From JBLIOB01 sp047639575 (GTDB lineage: Bacteria > Bacteroidota > Bacteroidia > Flavobacteriales_D > Parvicellaceae): a stretch of 6,219 nucleotides of DNA. Under the pieces are notes generated by a model that worked only from the letters and a program-made list of their open reading frames with translations, searched no databases and was not told the DNA's origin. The stretch lies in contig JBLIOB010000261.1 of assembly GCA_047639575.1 (NCBI GenBank), positions 1 through 6,219 of the forward strand, written 5' to 3'. This document shows positions 1-6,219 of this stretch, piece by piece; the stretch's first letter is position 1, and each line of letters opens with the position of its first letter. Made by a program: the position numbers and the translations under genes.

Positions 1-1
1 T

Positions 2-1078
2 AATACAGTAACTCAAATTTGGGATTCAATCCCGTCTTTGCCGGATACCTTGGGCAAAATTGCTTCAGGGGCATCAACCGTGAATAATATCATTTACATT
101 TTTGGGGGTTATCATGTCTTGGCAGGCGGTTCAGAGGTTTCAAGTGATCGAGTGCATAGATATGACCCTAATACGAATTCATATTTAAGTGATGGCTTAC
201 CAATTCCTAAATCGATTGATGATCATGTCCAGTGCGTTTGGAGAGATAGTTTGATCTTTTTAATAACGGGTTGGAGTAACACTGGCAACGTTCAGGACGT
301 CCAGATATATGATCCAGCCGGAAATTCTTGGCAAAACGGGACGATGGTTCCAAGTACAGCAAGTCAATATGCGTGCTTTGGAGCGTCTGGATCTATTATA
401 GGTGATACGATTTACTATTACGGAGGAGCAAAAAGTGGATTCAATTTCCCAGCATCTGATGTGTTAAGAAAAGGAGTTATAGACCCTACTGATCCAACCA
501 ACATTACTTGGGGTTTAGTAGCCGCTGGACCCCGAAAAGCATATCGGTCTTCTTCCATCAGTTATGGTGATCGCATTTTCTGGATTGGAGGAAGTGAAAC
601 TTCTTATAACTATGATGGACTTTCTTATTTTGATGGTTCAGGTGTGAATCCTTCGAATTCAATTTTTTCATTCAAAGAACCAACCGGGAATTTTACGAAT
701 TGGCAATATTCAGATTCTATAATGGATATGAGAGGTATAGCTCAGGTAAGTTCCAACCAGTGGATCGTCTGTGGAGGTATGGCTCAAAATCAAAAGGTAA
801 GTGATCAAACTTTTTTACTTGAATATGATGCTTCATACGTTGGTTTGAAGAAATTAGAAATGGAGATTGCCGTTTATCCAAATCCGTCCAAAGACAATAT
901 TTACGTTGATATTACGGAGGGAATTTCTAAAATTGACATTTATAATCAACTTGGAGAACTTGTTATTACATCAACTACCGAATTTATTAATGTATCGAAA
1001 TTAAAAACGGGCATTTACCTGATAGAAGTACAAACTTTAGATCAAAAATCCGGGAGGATCCAATTCGCAAAAGAATGA
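2..1078 (+). CDS. Kelch-repeat secreted protein with type A T9SS C-terminal sorting domain (5' partial)
   Basis: The frame is open to the left edge, so the true start and any signal peptide lie outside the window; 358 residues are visible. The TTG at 38 is probably an internal Leu codon, because the kelch-like stretch IWDSIPSLPD spans it. Counting from the first full codon, beta-strand/Gly turns of kelch or galactose-oxidase type recur at about 31-36 (IYIFGG), 84-91 (IFLITGW), 136-142 (IYYYGG), 191-197 (IFWIGG) and 254-259 (WIVCGG). Linkers such as YDPAGNSW are typical of kelch blades. Five turns are visible, so a six- or seven-bladed propeller would need more sequence upstream. Residues from about 282 to the end form a T9SS type A sorting domain: VYPNPS, then the IDIYNQLGELV strand and LKTGIYLIEV. 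In this family the domain directs export across the outer membrane and is usually cleaved there. The ligand or substrate is unknown. The stop overlaps the start of the next gene. Confidence 0.88.
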   Translation, partial: NTVTQIWDSIPSLPDTLGKIASGASTVNNIIYIFGGYHVLAGGSEVSSDRVHRYDPNTNSYLSDGLPIPKSIDDHVQCVWRDSLIFLITGWSNTGNVQDVQIYDPAGNSWQNGTMVPSTASQYACFGASGSIIGDTIYYYGGAKSGFNFPASDVLRKGVIDPTDPTNITWGLVAAGPRKAYRSSSISYGDRIFWIGGSETSYNYDGLSYFDGSGVNPSNSIFSFKEPTGNFTNWQYSDSIMDMRGIAQVSSNQWIVCGGMAQNQKVSDQTFLLEYDASYVGLKKLEMEIAVYPNPSKDNIYVDITEGISKIDIYNQLGELVITSTTEFINVSKLKTGIYLIEVQTLDQKSGRIQFAKE

Positions 1079-1593
1079 GAATATTATTAAAAATATCACC
1101 GTACATCCTAGTCTTTTTAATTGTAATGGGGGCATGGGGGTTTGCACAATATCATGAAGAATTGGACCATTGGCATGAACTAAAATATATCTTGTATGTC
1201 GGGCCAGTTTTAATTAGCTTGTTGTGGTTGTTTGCAGTCAATGATTTTTTAAATCATGAGCTAAAAGAAAAGCCTCGAGAAAATAATGTCCTGATCATAG
1301 CGCTGGGGCTTATTTATGGAGTTTTGATTTTGGTTACAGGATATATTGAGTATTTCACGCAAGTAAGTGTACCTGTTCTTTTTGATTCAAAATGGGGCGG
1401 GCTATTGATTCAGGTTGTGTCGATCCCGCTGGTTGTCCTAATAATTGTAAAAATTAGACGATACATGTATGCTCGAAGTCTGTGGTGGTTGATTCTAGAA
1501 ATATTAATTCCTGTTGTTGGCATTTTGACTTTAACAGCTGCCTTGAAGGAGGAAAAGGCTGAATTAGAAATTGAAAACAAAGATAGTATCTAA
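1075..1593 (+). CDS. Five-helix integral membrane protein of unknown function
   Basis: This 172-residue protein has five hydrophobic segments at about 8-24, 38-57, 72-94, 108-127 and 136-157. Charges follow the positive-inside rule with the N-terminus in the cytoplasm: the MRILLK start, the 58-71 loop (HELKEKPREN) and the KIRRYMYAR loop at 126-134 would be inside. The first outside loop (25-37) is rich in His and acidic residues. The C-terminal tail, from about 158, is acidic and would be outside. I do not recognise a family. The ATG at 1075 shares an ATGA with the TGA of the kelch gene, which suggests translation by coupling from the upstream cistron. A GGGAGG at 1052-1057 is too far upstream (17 bases) to be a normal ribosome binding site. 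Context suggests a role linked to the secreted neighbour, but this is inference. Confidence 0.8.
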   Translation: MRILLKISPYILVFLIVMGAWGFAQYHEELDHWHELKYILYVGPVLISLLWLFAVNDFLNHELKEKPRENNVLIIALGLIYGVLILVTGYIEYFTQVSVPVLFDSKWGGLLIQVVSIPLVVLIIVKIRRYMYARSLWWLILEILIPVVGILTLTAALKEEKAELEIENKDSI

Positions 1594-1638
1594 ACTAGGT
1601 TCGTTTTCGTAAGATGAATTAAACTCATTCGAATCACA

Positions 1639-2412
1639 TTGAAACTCTTTTTTTTAATCATCCTTGTTTTTATGCTTGGTCAAACCTACGCACAAGTTAA
1701 TTGTCTGGATTTTATCGTTTCGGGAACAGCCAATTCAACTTACCTACCACCTGCCGCTGGTCAATGTGGGATTTATCCATTGCCAGCTGGAAGTATTCCA
1801 TGGACAAGCTCAGCTTCAACAGGAAGTATTCAATTTAGCTATGCCGTTCCAAAATTAACATCAGAAGTCTGTTTGACCGCAATTGACCAAAACGATTTAG
1901 GCAAAGTATCGGTTGATGGGGGAGGAGCACTCACCCTAAGTTCTGGAAGTTGCGTGCTGTATAGCCAAGACACAATTGGGCCTTATTCGGCTATAGGCTA
2001 CGGAGACGCTAAAGTTACTGTTAGCTCAACACTACCTTTTTCAACGCTTACTATTACGAATATTGGTGGGAATACAGGTTTTGTTTGGGGTGGTTGCAAT
2101 TGCGATTCAATTGGGCCTGTTGCGGCTTCCGAATTACCAGAGGAAATTATTATGCCGAATATATTTACTCCAGACGGTAATGCCAATAACGTGCTGTTTG
2201 GCCCAGAAGAGGGTGTTTCTCTCGAATTTGAATTGGATGTTTTTAATCGATGGGGTTCTAAAGTGTTTTCTACCAGGAATTCTGTACGTTGGGACGGAAG
2301 ATCAATTAGTGGTGCAGAATTACCTGCTGGAATATACTATTGGGCTGTGCGCTTCAAAGGAGAGTCTGTAGAATATCCACAACAAAGTGGTTTGGTTCAC
2401 TTAGTAAGGTGA
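1639..2412 (+). CDS. Small secreted protein with type B (gliding-motility-associated) T9SS sorting domain
   Basis: The protein has 257 residues from a TTG start. An in-frame TGA at 1615-1617 rules out a longer form, and the first in-frame ATG (1672) would remove most of the signal peptide. Residues 1-18 are a Sec signal peptide: MKLFF, a hydrophobic core, then cleavage after QTYA. Residues 19-165 are a Ser/Thr/Gly-rich, beta-strand-like passenger that I cannot assign. It has six cysteines (22, 43, 78, 105, 153, 155), which could form disulfides after export. Residues 168-257 match the type B sorting domain (CHU_C / gliding motility-associated C-terminal family): MPNIFTPDG, then VFNRWGSKVF, VRWDG and PAGIYYWAV. 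Proteins of this class leave the cell through T9SS and remain on the surface or are released. The gene starts 45 bases after the membrane-protein gene and may be cotranscribed with it. It ends one base before the stop codon of convergent topB. Confidence 0.85.
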   Translation: MKLFFLIILVFMLGQTYAQVNCLDFIVSGTANSTYLPPAAGQCGIYPLPAGSIPWTSSASTGSIQFSYAVPKLTSEVCLTAIDQNDLGKVSVDGGGALTLSSGSCVLYSQDTIGPYSAIGYGDAKVTVSSTLPFSTLTITNIGGNTGFVWGGCNCDSIGPVAASELPEEIIMPNIFTPDGNANNVLFGPEEGVSLEFELDVFNRWGSKVFSTRNSVRWDGRSISGAELPAGIYYWAVRFKGESVEYPQQSGLVHLVR

Positions 2413-2413
2413 C

Positions 2414-4504
2414 TTAGTCCAATTCAACGTTAAAATCAGCTGTTAAAACCAACTTACCTTCTTTCGCCTCTTCTGATCCTGGGATTTTAAATCCTTTTAA
2501 TTTGCTCGTTTTCTTCTTTTCAATCAATTGAGCTAAATGATTATCCTTAATTTTTTTACCCATAATCTCAAATGGAATTTTGAAATCACATCCATTTTTC
2601 CATTCCTGACAACCCCATGCAGTTTTACCTGTTAGGATGGCCCCTTTTTGACATTTAGGACATTTTAAATCAGCAATATCTACTTTAACCGTAGTCCTTT
2701 TAACTTTCTCCTTAACCAGCTTGTCCGAGGCCAGTTCAATTTTTGCTGAAGTGTAATCGTACTTTACCTGATGACATACATCAGTAACCATTCGAAACAT
2801 TTCTTCTTTGAACTGAGCAGCTTTGTATTCTCCCTTTTCAATGTCTCGGAGCTTCTTTTCCCACTGACCAGTTAATTCTGGGGACTTTAATATATCCACT
2901 TTGATGGTGTCAATTAGTCCAATTCCCGTAACCGTTGCAACCAAGTTCTTTTTCTCTTTTCGAATGTATTTTCTTCTAAAAAGTGTTTCAATAATGTTTG
3001 CTCGTGTAGATGGCCTGCCGATTCCGTTTTCTTTCATGATGTCTCGGAGTTCATCATCATCAACTTGTTTGCCAGCTGTTTCCATTCCTCTGAGCAGAGT
3101 TGCCTCAGTATAGTATTTAGGAGGTTGCGTGTTTTTTTCTTGTAATTGAGGTGCATGCTTTCCGCTTTCTCCTTGCTCAAATAGAGGCATACTTTTTTCC
3201 TCAATGCTCTCGGTTTTGTCTCCTGAATACACAACGCGCCATCCTGGATCAATAATTTGTTTTCCGGTTGCCTTAAAACCAACTTCCGCAGCCTCTCCTA
3301 ATACAGTGGTGTTAGAAACGGTACAATCAGGATAAAAGGCTGCAATAAAGCGTTTAGTTATCGTGTCATACACGTTTTGCTCTTGAGGGGTAATCGCGCT
3401 AGGGGTAACGCCTGTTGGAATAATCGCGTGATGATCGGTGACCTTCTTGTTATTAAATACTTTATTGGATTTTCTAATTTCTTTTCCTAATAATGATTCG
3501 GTTAATTGCGAATAAAACCGAAGGTTTTTTAAAATCCCTCCAATTTTCGGATACACATCATCTGGTAAGTAAGTCGTGTCTACTCTAGGGTAAGTAACTA
3601 ACTTCTTCTCATATAGTTTCTGAACGTAGTTCAAGGTGTATTCGGCAGAGAATCCAAATTTATTGTTGCACTCTACTTGTATAGCGGTTAAATCAAAAAG
3701 CCTTGGAGGCGATTCTTTTCCTTCTTTTTGCTCAAAGCTATTTATCGTGAAGTTTGCCTCCTTGATTTGATTAACAAATCCATCTCCTTTTTCTTTCTCG
3801 GTAATTTTCCCTTGATCTGAAGAAAACAACACGTCACGATATACAGTTTTTAATTCCCAATATCTTTCAGAAGTAAAGTTTTCAATTTCTTTTTGGCGTT
3901 CAACAATCATAGCCAGAGTAGGAGTTTGAACCCGCCCTACCGATAGTACTTGTTTGTCTTTAGCATATTTTAAAGTGAATAACCGAGTACAGTTCATTCC
4001 GAGAATCCAGTCTCCAATAGCTCTGGATATTCCTGCATAATATAAATTATCGAAATCATGGCCGTCTTGCAAATTTTGAAATCCTTCCCGAATAGCTTCC
4101 TCAGTTAAAGAGGAAATCCATAGCCTTTTAAGAGGCTTGTTGCATTTGGCCTTGGCCAGCACCCATCGCTGAATTAATTCACCTTCTTGGCCAGCATCTC
4201 CGCAATTGATTACTTCTTCACATTGTGAAACGAGATTTTCTATGGTTTTAAATTGCTTTTTAATCCCTGCATCATCTTTCAATTTGATGCCAAAAGTAGA
4301 CGGAAGCATGGGCAGCGCATTAATGTTCCACCATTTCCACTTTTCAGTATAATCATTAGGTTCCTTTAGAGTACACAAATGACCAAATGTCCAGGTTACT
4401 TGATACCCATTGCCTTCATAGAACCCATCTCTTCTGGATTTTGCTCCAAGCACTTCTGCTATCTCTTTGGCAACACTTGGTTTTTCGGCAATACAGACTT
4501 TCAT
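2414..4504 (-). CDS. topB: DNA topoisomerase III (type IA topoisomerase)
   Basis: This complete 696-residue enzyme would cut one DNA strand through a 5'-phosphotyrosine link and pass another through, mainly decatenating replication or recombination intermediates, often alongside RecQ-type helicases. The N-terminal TOPRIM domain starts with IAEKPS (Glu7, Lys8) and carries GDAGQEGE at 102-109. LSVGRVQTPTLAMIVERQ (187-204) is a type IA core motif. LVTYPRVD (302-309) holds the presumed catalytic Tyr305. DHHAIIPT (357-364) and GIGRPSTRA (494-502) are further conserved core motifs. The C-terminus has one four-cysteine module (C615, C618, C632, C639) that resembles a topoisomerase zinc ribbon, then a basic tail. 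Length and motifs fit the TopB that I recall as standard in Bacteroidetes; this memory is unchecked. The TOPRIM acidic triad is altered (Gly105 where DPDREGE has the second Asp). The ATG at 4504 is followed directly by the conserved motif, so the start is secure. A candidate promoter lies about 75 bases upstream. Confidence 0.96.
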   Translation of the reverse strand: MKVCIAEKPSVAKEIAEVLGAKSRRDGFYEGNGYQVTWTFGHLCTLKEPNDYTEKWKWWNINALPMLPSTFGIKLKDDAGIKKQFKTIENLVSQCEEVINCGDAGQEGELIQRWVLAKAKCNKPLKRLWISSLTEEAIREGFQNLQDGHDFDNLYYAGISRAIGDWILGMNCTRLFTLKYAKDKQVLSVGRVQTPTLAMIVERQKEIENFTSERYWELKTVYRDVLFSSDQGKITEKEKGDGFVNQIKEANFTINSFEQKEGKESPPRLFDLTAIQVECNNKFGFSAEYTLNYVQKLYEKKLVTYPRVDTTYLPDDVYPKIGGILKNLRFYSQLTESLLGKEIRKSNKVFNNKKVTDHHAIIPTGVTPSAITPQEQNVYDTITKRFIAAFYPDCTVSNTTVLGEAAEVGFKATGKQIIDPGWRVVYSGDKTESIEEKSMPLFEQGESGKHAPQLQEKNTQPPKYYTEATLLRGMETAGKQVDDDELRDIMKENGIGRPSTRANIIETLFRRKYIRKEKKNLVATVTGIGLIDTIKVDILKSPELTGQWEKKLRDIEKGEYKAAQFKEEMFRMVTDVCHQVKYDYTSAKIELASDKLVKEKVKRTTVKVDIADLKCPKCQKGAILTGKTAWGCQEWKNGCDFKIPFEIMGKKIKDNHLAQLIEKKKTSKLKGFKIPGSEEAKEGKLVLTADFNVELD

Positions 4505-4581
4505 TCCAGACTAATGTACTACGCCTTTTAATGATAATAAAGGAATGTTGAAAATTGGATTTTAGTGTTGATAAGGTTGAT

Positions 4582-4612
4582 CAAATTTAGTTTCCATAAA
4601 AAAAAAGGGAAA
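4582..4612 (-). promoter_or_regulatory. Candidate Bacteroidetes-type promoter for topB
   Basis: On the minus strand, TAAATTTG (4589 to 4582) matches the -7 element TAnnTTTG exactly. Nineteen bases upstream, TTTC (4612 to 4609) matches three of four bases of the -33 element TTTG. Transcription would start near 4578 and give a leader of about 74 bases before the topB ATG. The -33 box lies inside the sppA terminator palindrome. This is a pattern match only, and such short motifs occur by chance in AT-rich DNA. Confidence 0.45.
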
Positions 4613-4634
4613 ACGATCGTTTTCCCTTTTTTTT
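4599..4634 (-). terminator. Intrinsic terminator of sppA (perfect 36-bp palindrome)
   Basis: The 36 bases are perfectly self-complementary around 4616/4617: an 8-base A run, GGGAAAACG, AT centre, CGTTTTCCC and an 8-base T run. Read from the minus strand, the RNA forms a GGGAAAAC/GTTTTCCC stem with a GATC loop, followed by a run of nine U. It starts 19 bases after the sppA stop codon, the usual place for a Rho-independent terminator. The same sequence would work in the plus direction, but no plus-strand gene reads toward it in this window. Confidence 0.85.
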
Positions 4635-4653
4635 AATATGTTGTAATTCAATT

Positions 4654-6219
4654 TTATTTGATCACCAATTCAAATGGTATTCTGGCCTGAATCCCTTTCA
4701 TCTTAGTCATTTTGTCAATTGCAATTAAATTCTTCATGATTTCTTCACTTAAGCCTGGATCGTTGTCATCGTCCGCATTTTGATCAAACGATTCTAATAT
4801 TTCTAATAACTCACTTAAGTCATCACCAGCCATTTTAGGGTACTCGATAATTTTAATGTCATCCGTTTCTATACCTGCTTCAGCTGCTGCATAAGCAATT
4901 GCATCTTCAATCCCACCTAATTCATCTACTAGACCAATCGCGATAGCGTCAGCTCCACTCCAAACTCTACCTTGACCAATGCTATCAACACCGGCAACAT
5001 CCAGCCCATCTCTTCCGTCCGCAACTCTTTGCTTAAATAAGCCGTAAACTTCATCAACACCTTCTTGAATCAGTTTTATTTCAGCTTCTTCAAGTGGTTT
5101 AGTCATCGATAGTAATGCAAACTCATTCGTCTCTACCCTATCCGTAGTAATACCCAATTTGTTATTGAGTAATCCTTGAAGGTTTGGTATCACACCGAAG
5201 ACACCAATAGATCCAGTTAGCGTATTTGGCTGCGCATAAATTTTATCAGCTGCGCAAGCAATATAATATCCTCCTGAAGCCGCATAATCTCCCATTGTAA
5301 CAATAATCGGCTTGTCAGTTTCTTCAATTAATTTTACTTCTCTCCAAATAACATCCGAAGCTAATGCACTTCCGCCCGGAGAATTCACTCTTAAAACAAT
5401 TGCTTTAACATCGTCATTCAATCTTGCTGCACGAAGGGCCTTAGAAACACCTTCAGAACCTATAGTCTCTAAATTTCCTTCACCGCTTTCAATTGCCCCA
5501 TTTGCATATACAATGGCAATATTTCCGTTGCTTGCCCCTTTTTTACGCACTTTTTTCATTTCCTTTTTCGCATAAGTAGCAAACTCAACAACATTTAAAT
5601 CTGCTATTTTCTCTACTCCCATTTTAGTTTGAAGAAGGGCAATCATCTCGTCTTTGTATTTCGCTCCATCAACCATTTTAAATGATACTGCGTCTGCTGC
5701 AGTTGAAACAGCTGCGCTATCTGCTATAGCATCTAGCTCAGCCATTGTAATACCTCTTGATTTTTCAATTCCGCTTTTCATGTGTTCCCACATAGAACCA
5801 ATAAGAGTTTCCATTTGTGCACGGTTTGCATCACTCATATGATCATACATGAATGGTTCAACGGCACTTTTAAATTTGTTGTTAGATCCTCGAATAATTT
5901 GCATTTCGATTTCAAGTTTGTCCAACATGTTTTTAAAGAACATCACCTCTGTTCCTAGTCCTCTGAAATCCATATTACCTTCTGGGTATATGTACATTTC
6001 ATCAGCAACTGATGCTAAGTAATAGCTTCCCTGGCTATAGAATTCACTGTATGCAACCACAAATTTGTTTGATTTTTTAAAATCAATAAGTGCAACTCTT
6101 ATTTCTTCAAGAGTTGCCATTCCCGCACTAATCCCGCTGATGTCAATGTAGATTCCTTTAATTTTATCGTCAGATTTCGCGGCTTCTAGACCTGCTCTAA
6201 TCGCATCAATACCAATCGT
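4654..6219 (-). CDS. sppA: Signal peptide peptidase SppA, long 67K-type protease (N-terminus outside window)
   Basis: The frame runs through the right edge. The ATG at 6120 is internal, because the 33 codons before it (TIGIDAIRAG through IYIDISGISAG) continue the family's N-terminal domain. In all, 521 residues are visible; the usual long form would add roughly 60-70 more, including a membrane anchor. SppA is a membrane-bound Ser/Lys protease that degrades signal peptides left in the membrane after secretion. It has two ClpP-like S49 domains. The N-terminal one carries the general-base Lys in NKFKSAVEPF (codon 5869-5871). The C-terminal one carries the nucleophile Ser in YAASGGYYIA (codon 5275-5277), with VNSPGGSALASD forming the preceding oxyanion/Gly-rich stretch and LTGSIGVFG after it. 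Both catalytic residues are present, so the enzyme looks active. An acidic linker (QNADDDNDPG) precedes the usual IQARIPFELVIK tail. A terminator follows, separating it from topB. Confidence 0.96.
   Translation of the reverse strand, partial: TIGIDAIRAGLEAAKSDDKIKGIYIDISGISAGMATLEEIRVALIDFKKSNKFVVAYSEFYSQGSYYLASVADEMYIYPEGNMDFRGLGTEVMFFKNMLDKLEIEMQIIRGSNNKFKSAVEPFMYDHMSDANRAQMETLIGSMWEHMKSGIEKSRGITMAELDAIADSAAVSTAADAVSFKMVDGAKYKDEMIALLQTKMGVEKIADLNVVEFATYAKKEMKKVRKKGASNGNIAIVYANGAIESGEGNLETIGSEGVSKALRAARLNDDVKAIVLRVNSPGGSALASDVIWREVKLIEETDKPIIVTMGDYAASGGYYIACAADKIYAQPNTLTGSIGVFGVIPNLQGLLNNKLGITTDRVETNEFALLSMTKPLEEAEIKLIQEGVDEVYGLFKQRVADGRDGLDVAGVDSIGQGRVWSGADAIAIGLVDELGGIEDAIAYAAAEAGIETDDIKIIEYPKMAGDDLSELLEILESFDQNADDDNDPGLSEEIMKNLIAIDKMTKMKGIQARIPFELVIK

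Noticed and set aside
1570..1603. Possible promoter before the type B gene (ATTG, 22 bases, TAGGTTCG)
   Set aside because: The -7 box has a mismatch in its conserved part, the -33 box is poor and the spacing is long. Cotranscription from upstream explains the gene equally well.
2063..2371. Plus-strand open frame of 102 codons inside the type B gene
   Set aside because: It lies out of frame across the well-matched sorting domain and has no recognisable features or start context of its own.
2397..2412. Small hairpin at the end of the type B gene (TCACTT, loop AGTA, AGGTGA)
   Set aside because: The stem is only six pairs with one G-T pair, lies within coding sequence and has no T run after it on either strand, so it does not qualify as an intrinsic terminator.
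3034..3282. Minus-strand open frame of 82 codons inside topB
   Set aside because: It overlaps topB in another frame where topB encodes conserved motifs (GIGRPST region), so it is a shadow frame.
4140..4200. Possibility that topB is an inactive pseudogene because of the altered DxDxE motif
   Set aside because: The reading frame is full length and Glu7, Lys8, Tyr305, the DHHAIIPT and GIGRPST motifs and the cysteine module are all kept, so there is no other sign of decay.
5312..5575. Plus-strand open frame of 87 codons inside sppA
   Set aside because: It is antisense to the conserved protease domain, resembles no protein known to me, and is explained by the base composition of the sppA codons.

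Overview
The window is AT-rich and looks like chromosomal DNA from a member of the Bacteroidota, probably a Flavobacteriales-type organism. Three things point there. Two predicted exported proteins end in type IX secretion system (T9SS) sorting domains, one of type A and one of the gliding-motility-associated type B. The topoisomerase is of the kind I associate with Bacteroidetes TopB. A candidate promoter fits the Bacteroidetes -33/-7 pattern (TTTG-N19-TAnnTTTG). The species cannot be named from this sequence.

Layout. Positions 2-2412 hold three plus-strand genes: the 3' part of a kelch-repeat T9SS cargo protein (start lies before the window), a five-helix membrane protein whose start overlaps the kelch stop (ATGA), and after 45 bp a small secreted protein with a type B sorting domain and an apparent TTG start. 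Positions 2414-6219 hold two minus-strand genes: topB (DNA topoisomerase III, complete) and upstream of it sppA (signal peptide peptidase A, whose N-terminus lies beyond the right edge). The two blocks converge with one base between their stop codons.

The only sizeable intergenic stretch (4505-4653) contains a perfect 36-bp palindrome flanked by A/T runs, which reads as the intrinsic terminator of sppA. Just past it is a candidate promoter for topB whose -33 element lies inside the palindrome. sppA and topB therefore look like separate transcription units.

Functionally, the left half is cell-surface/secretion accessory content of unknown purpose, and the right half is housekeeping: decatenation of DNA (TopB) and membrane-associated peptidolysis (SppA). 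No RNA genes, CRISPR arrays, insertion sequences or integration sites were seen. No convincing novel system is present; the findings below are modest points, mostly about motif variants and regulatory layout.
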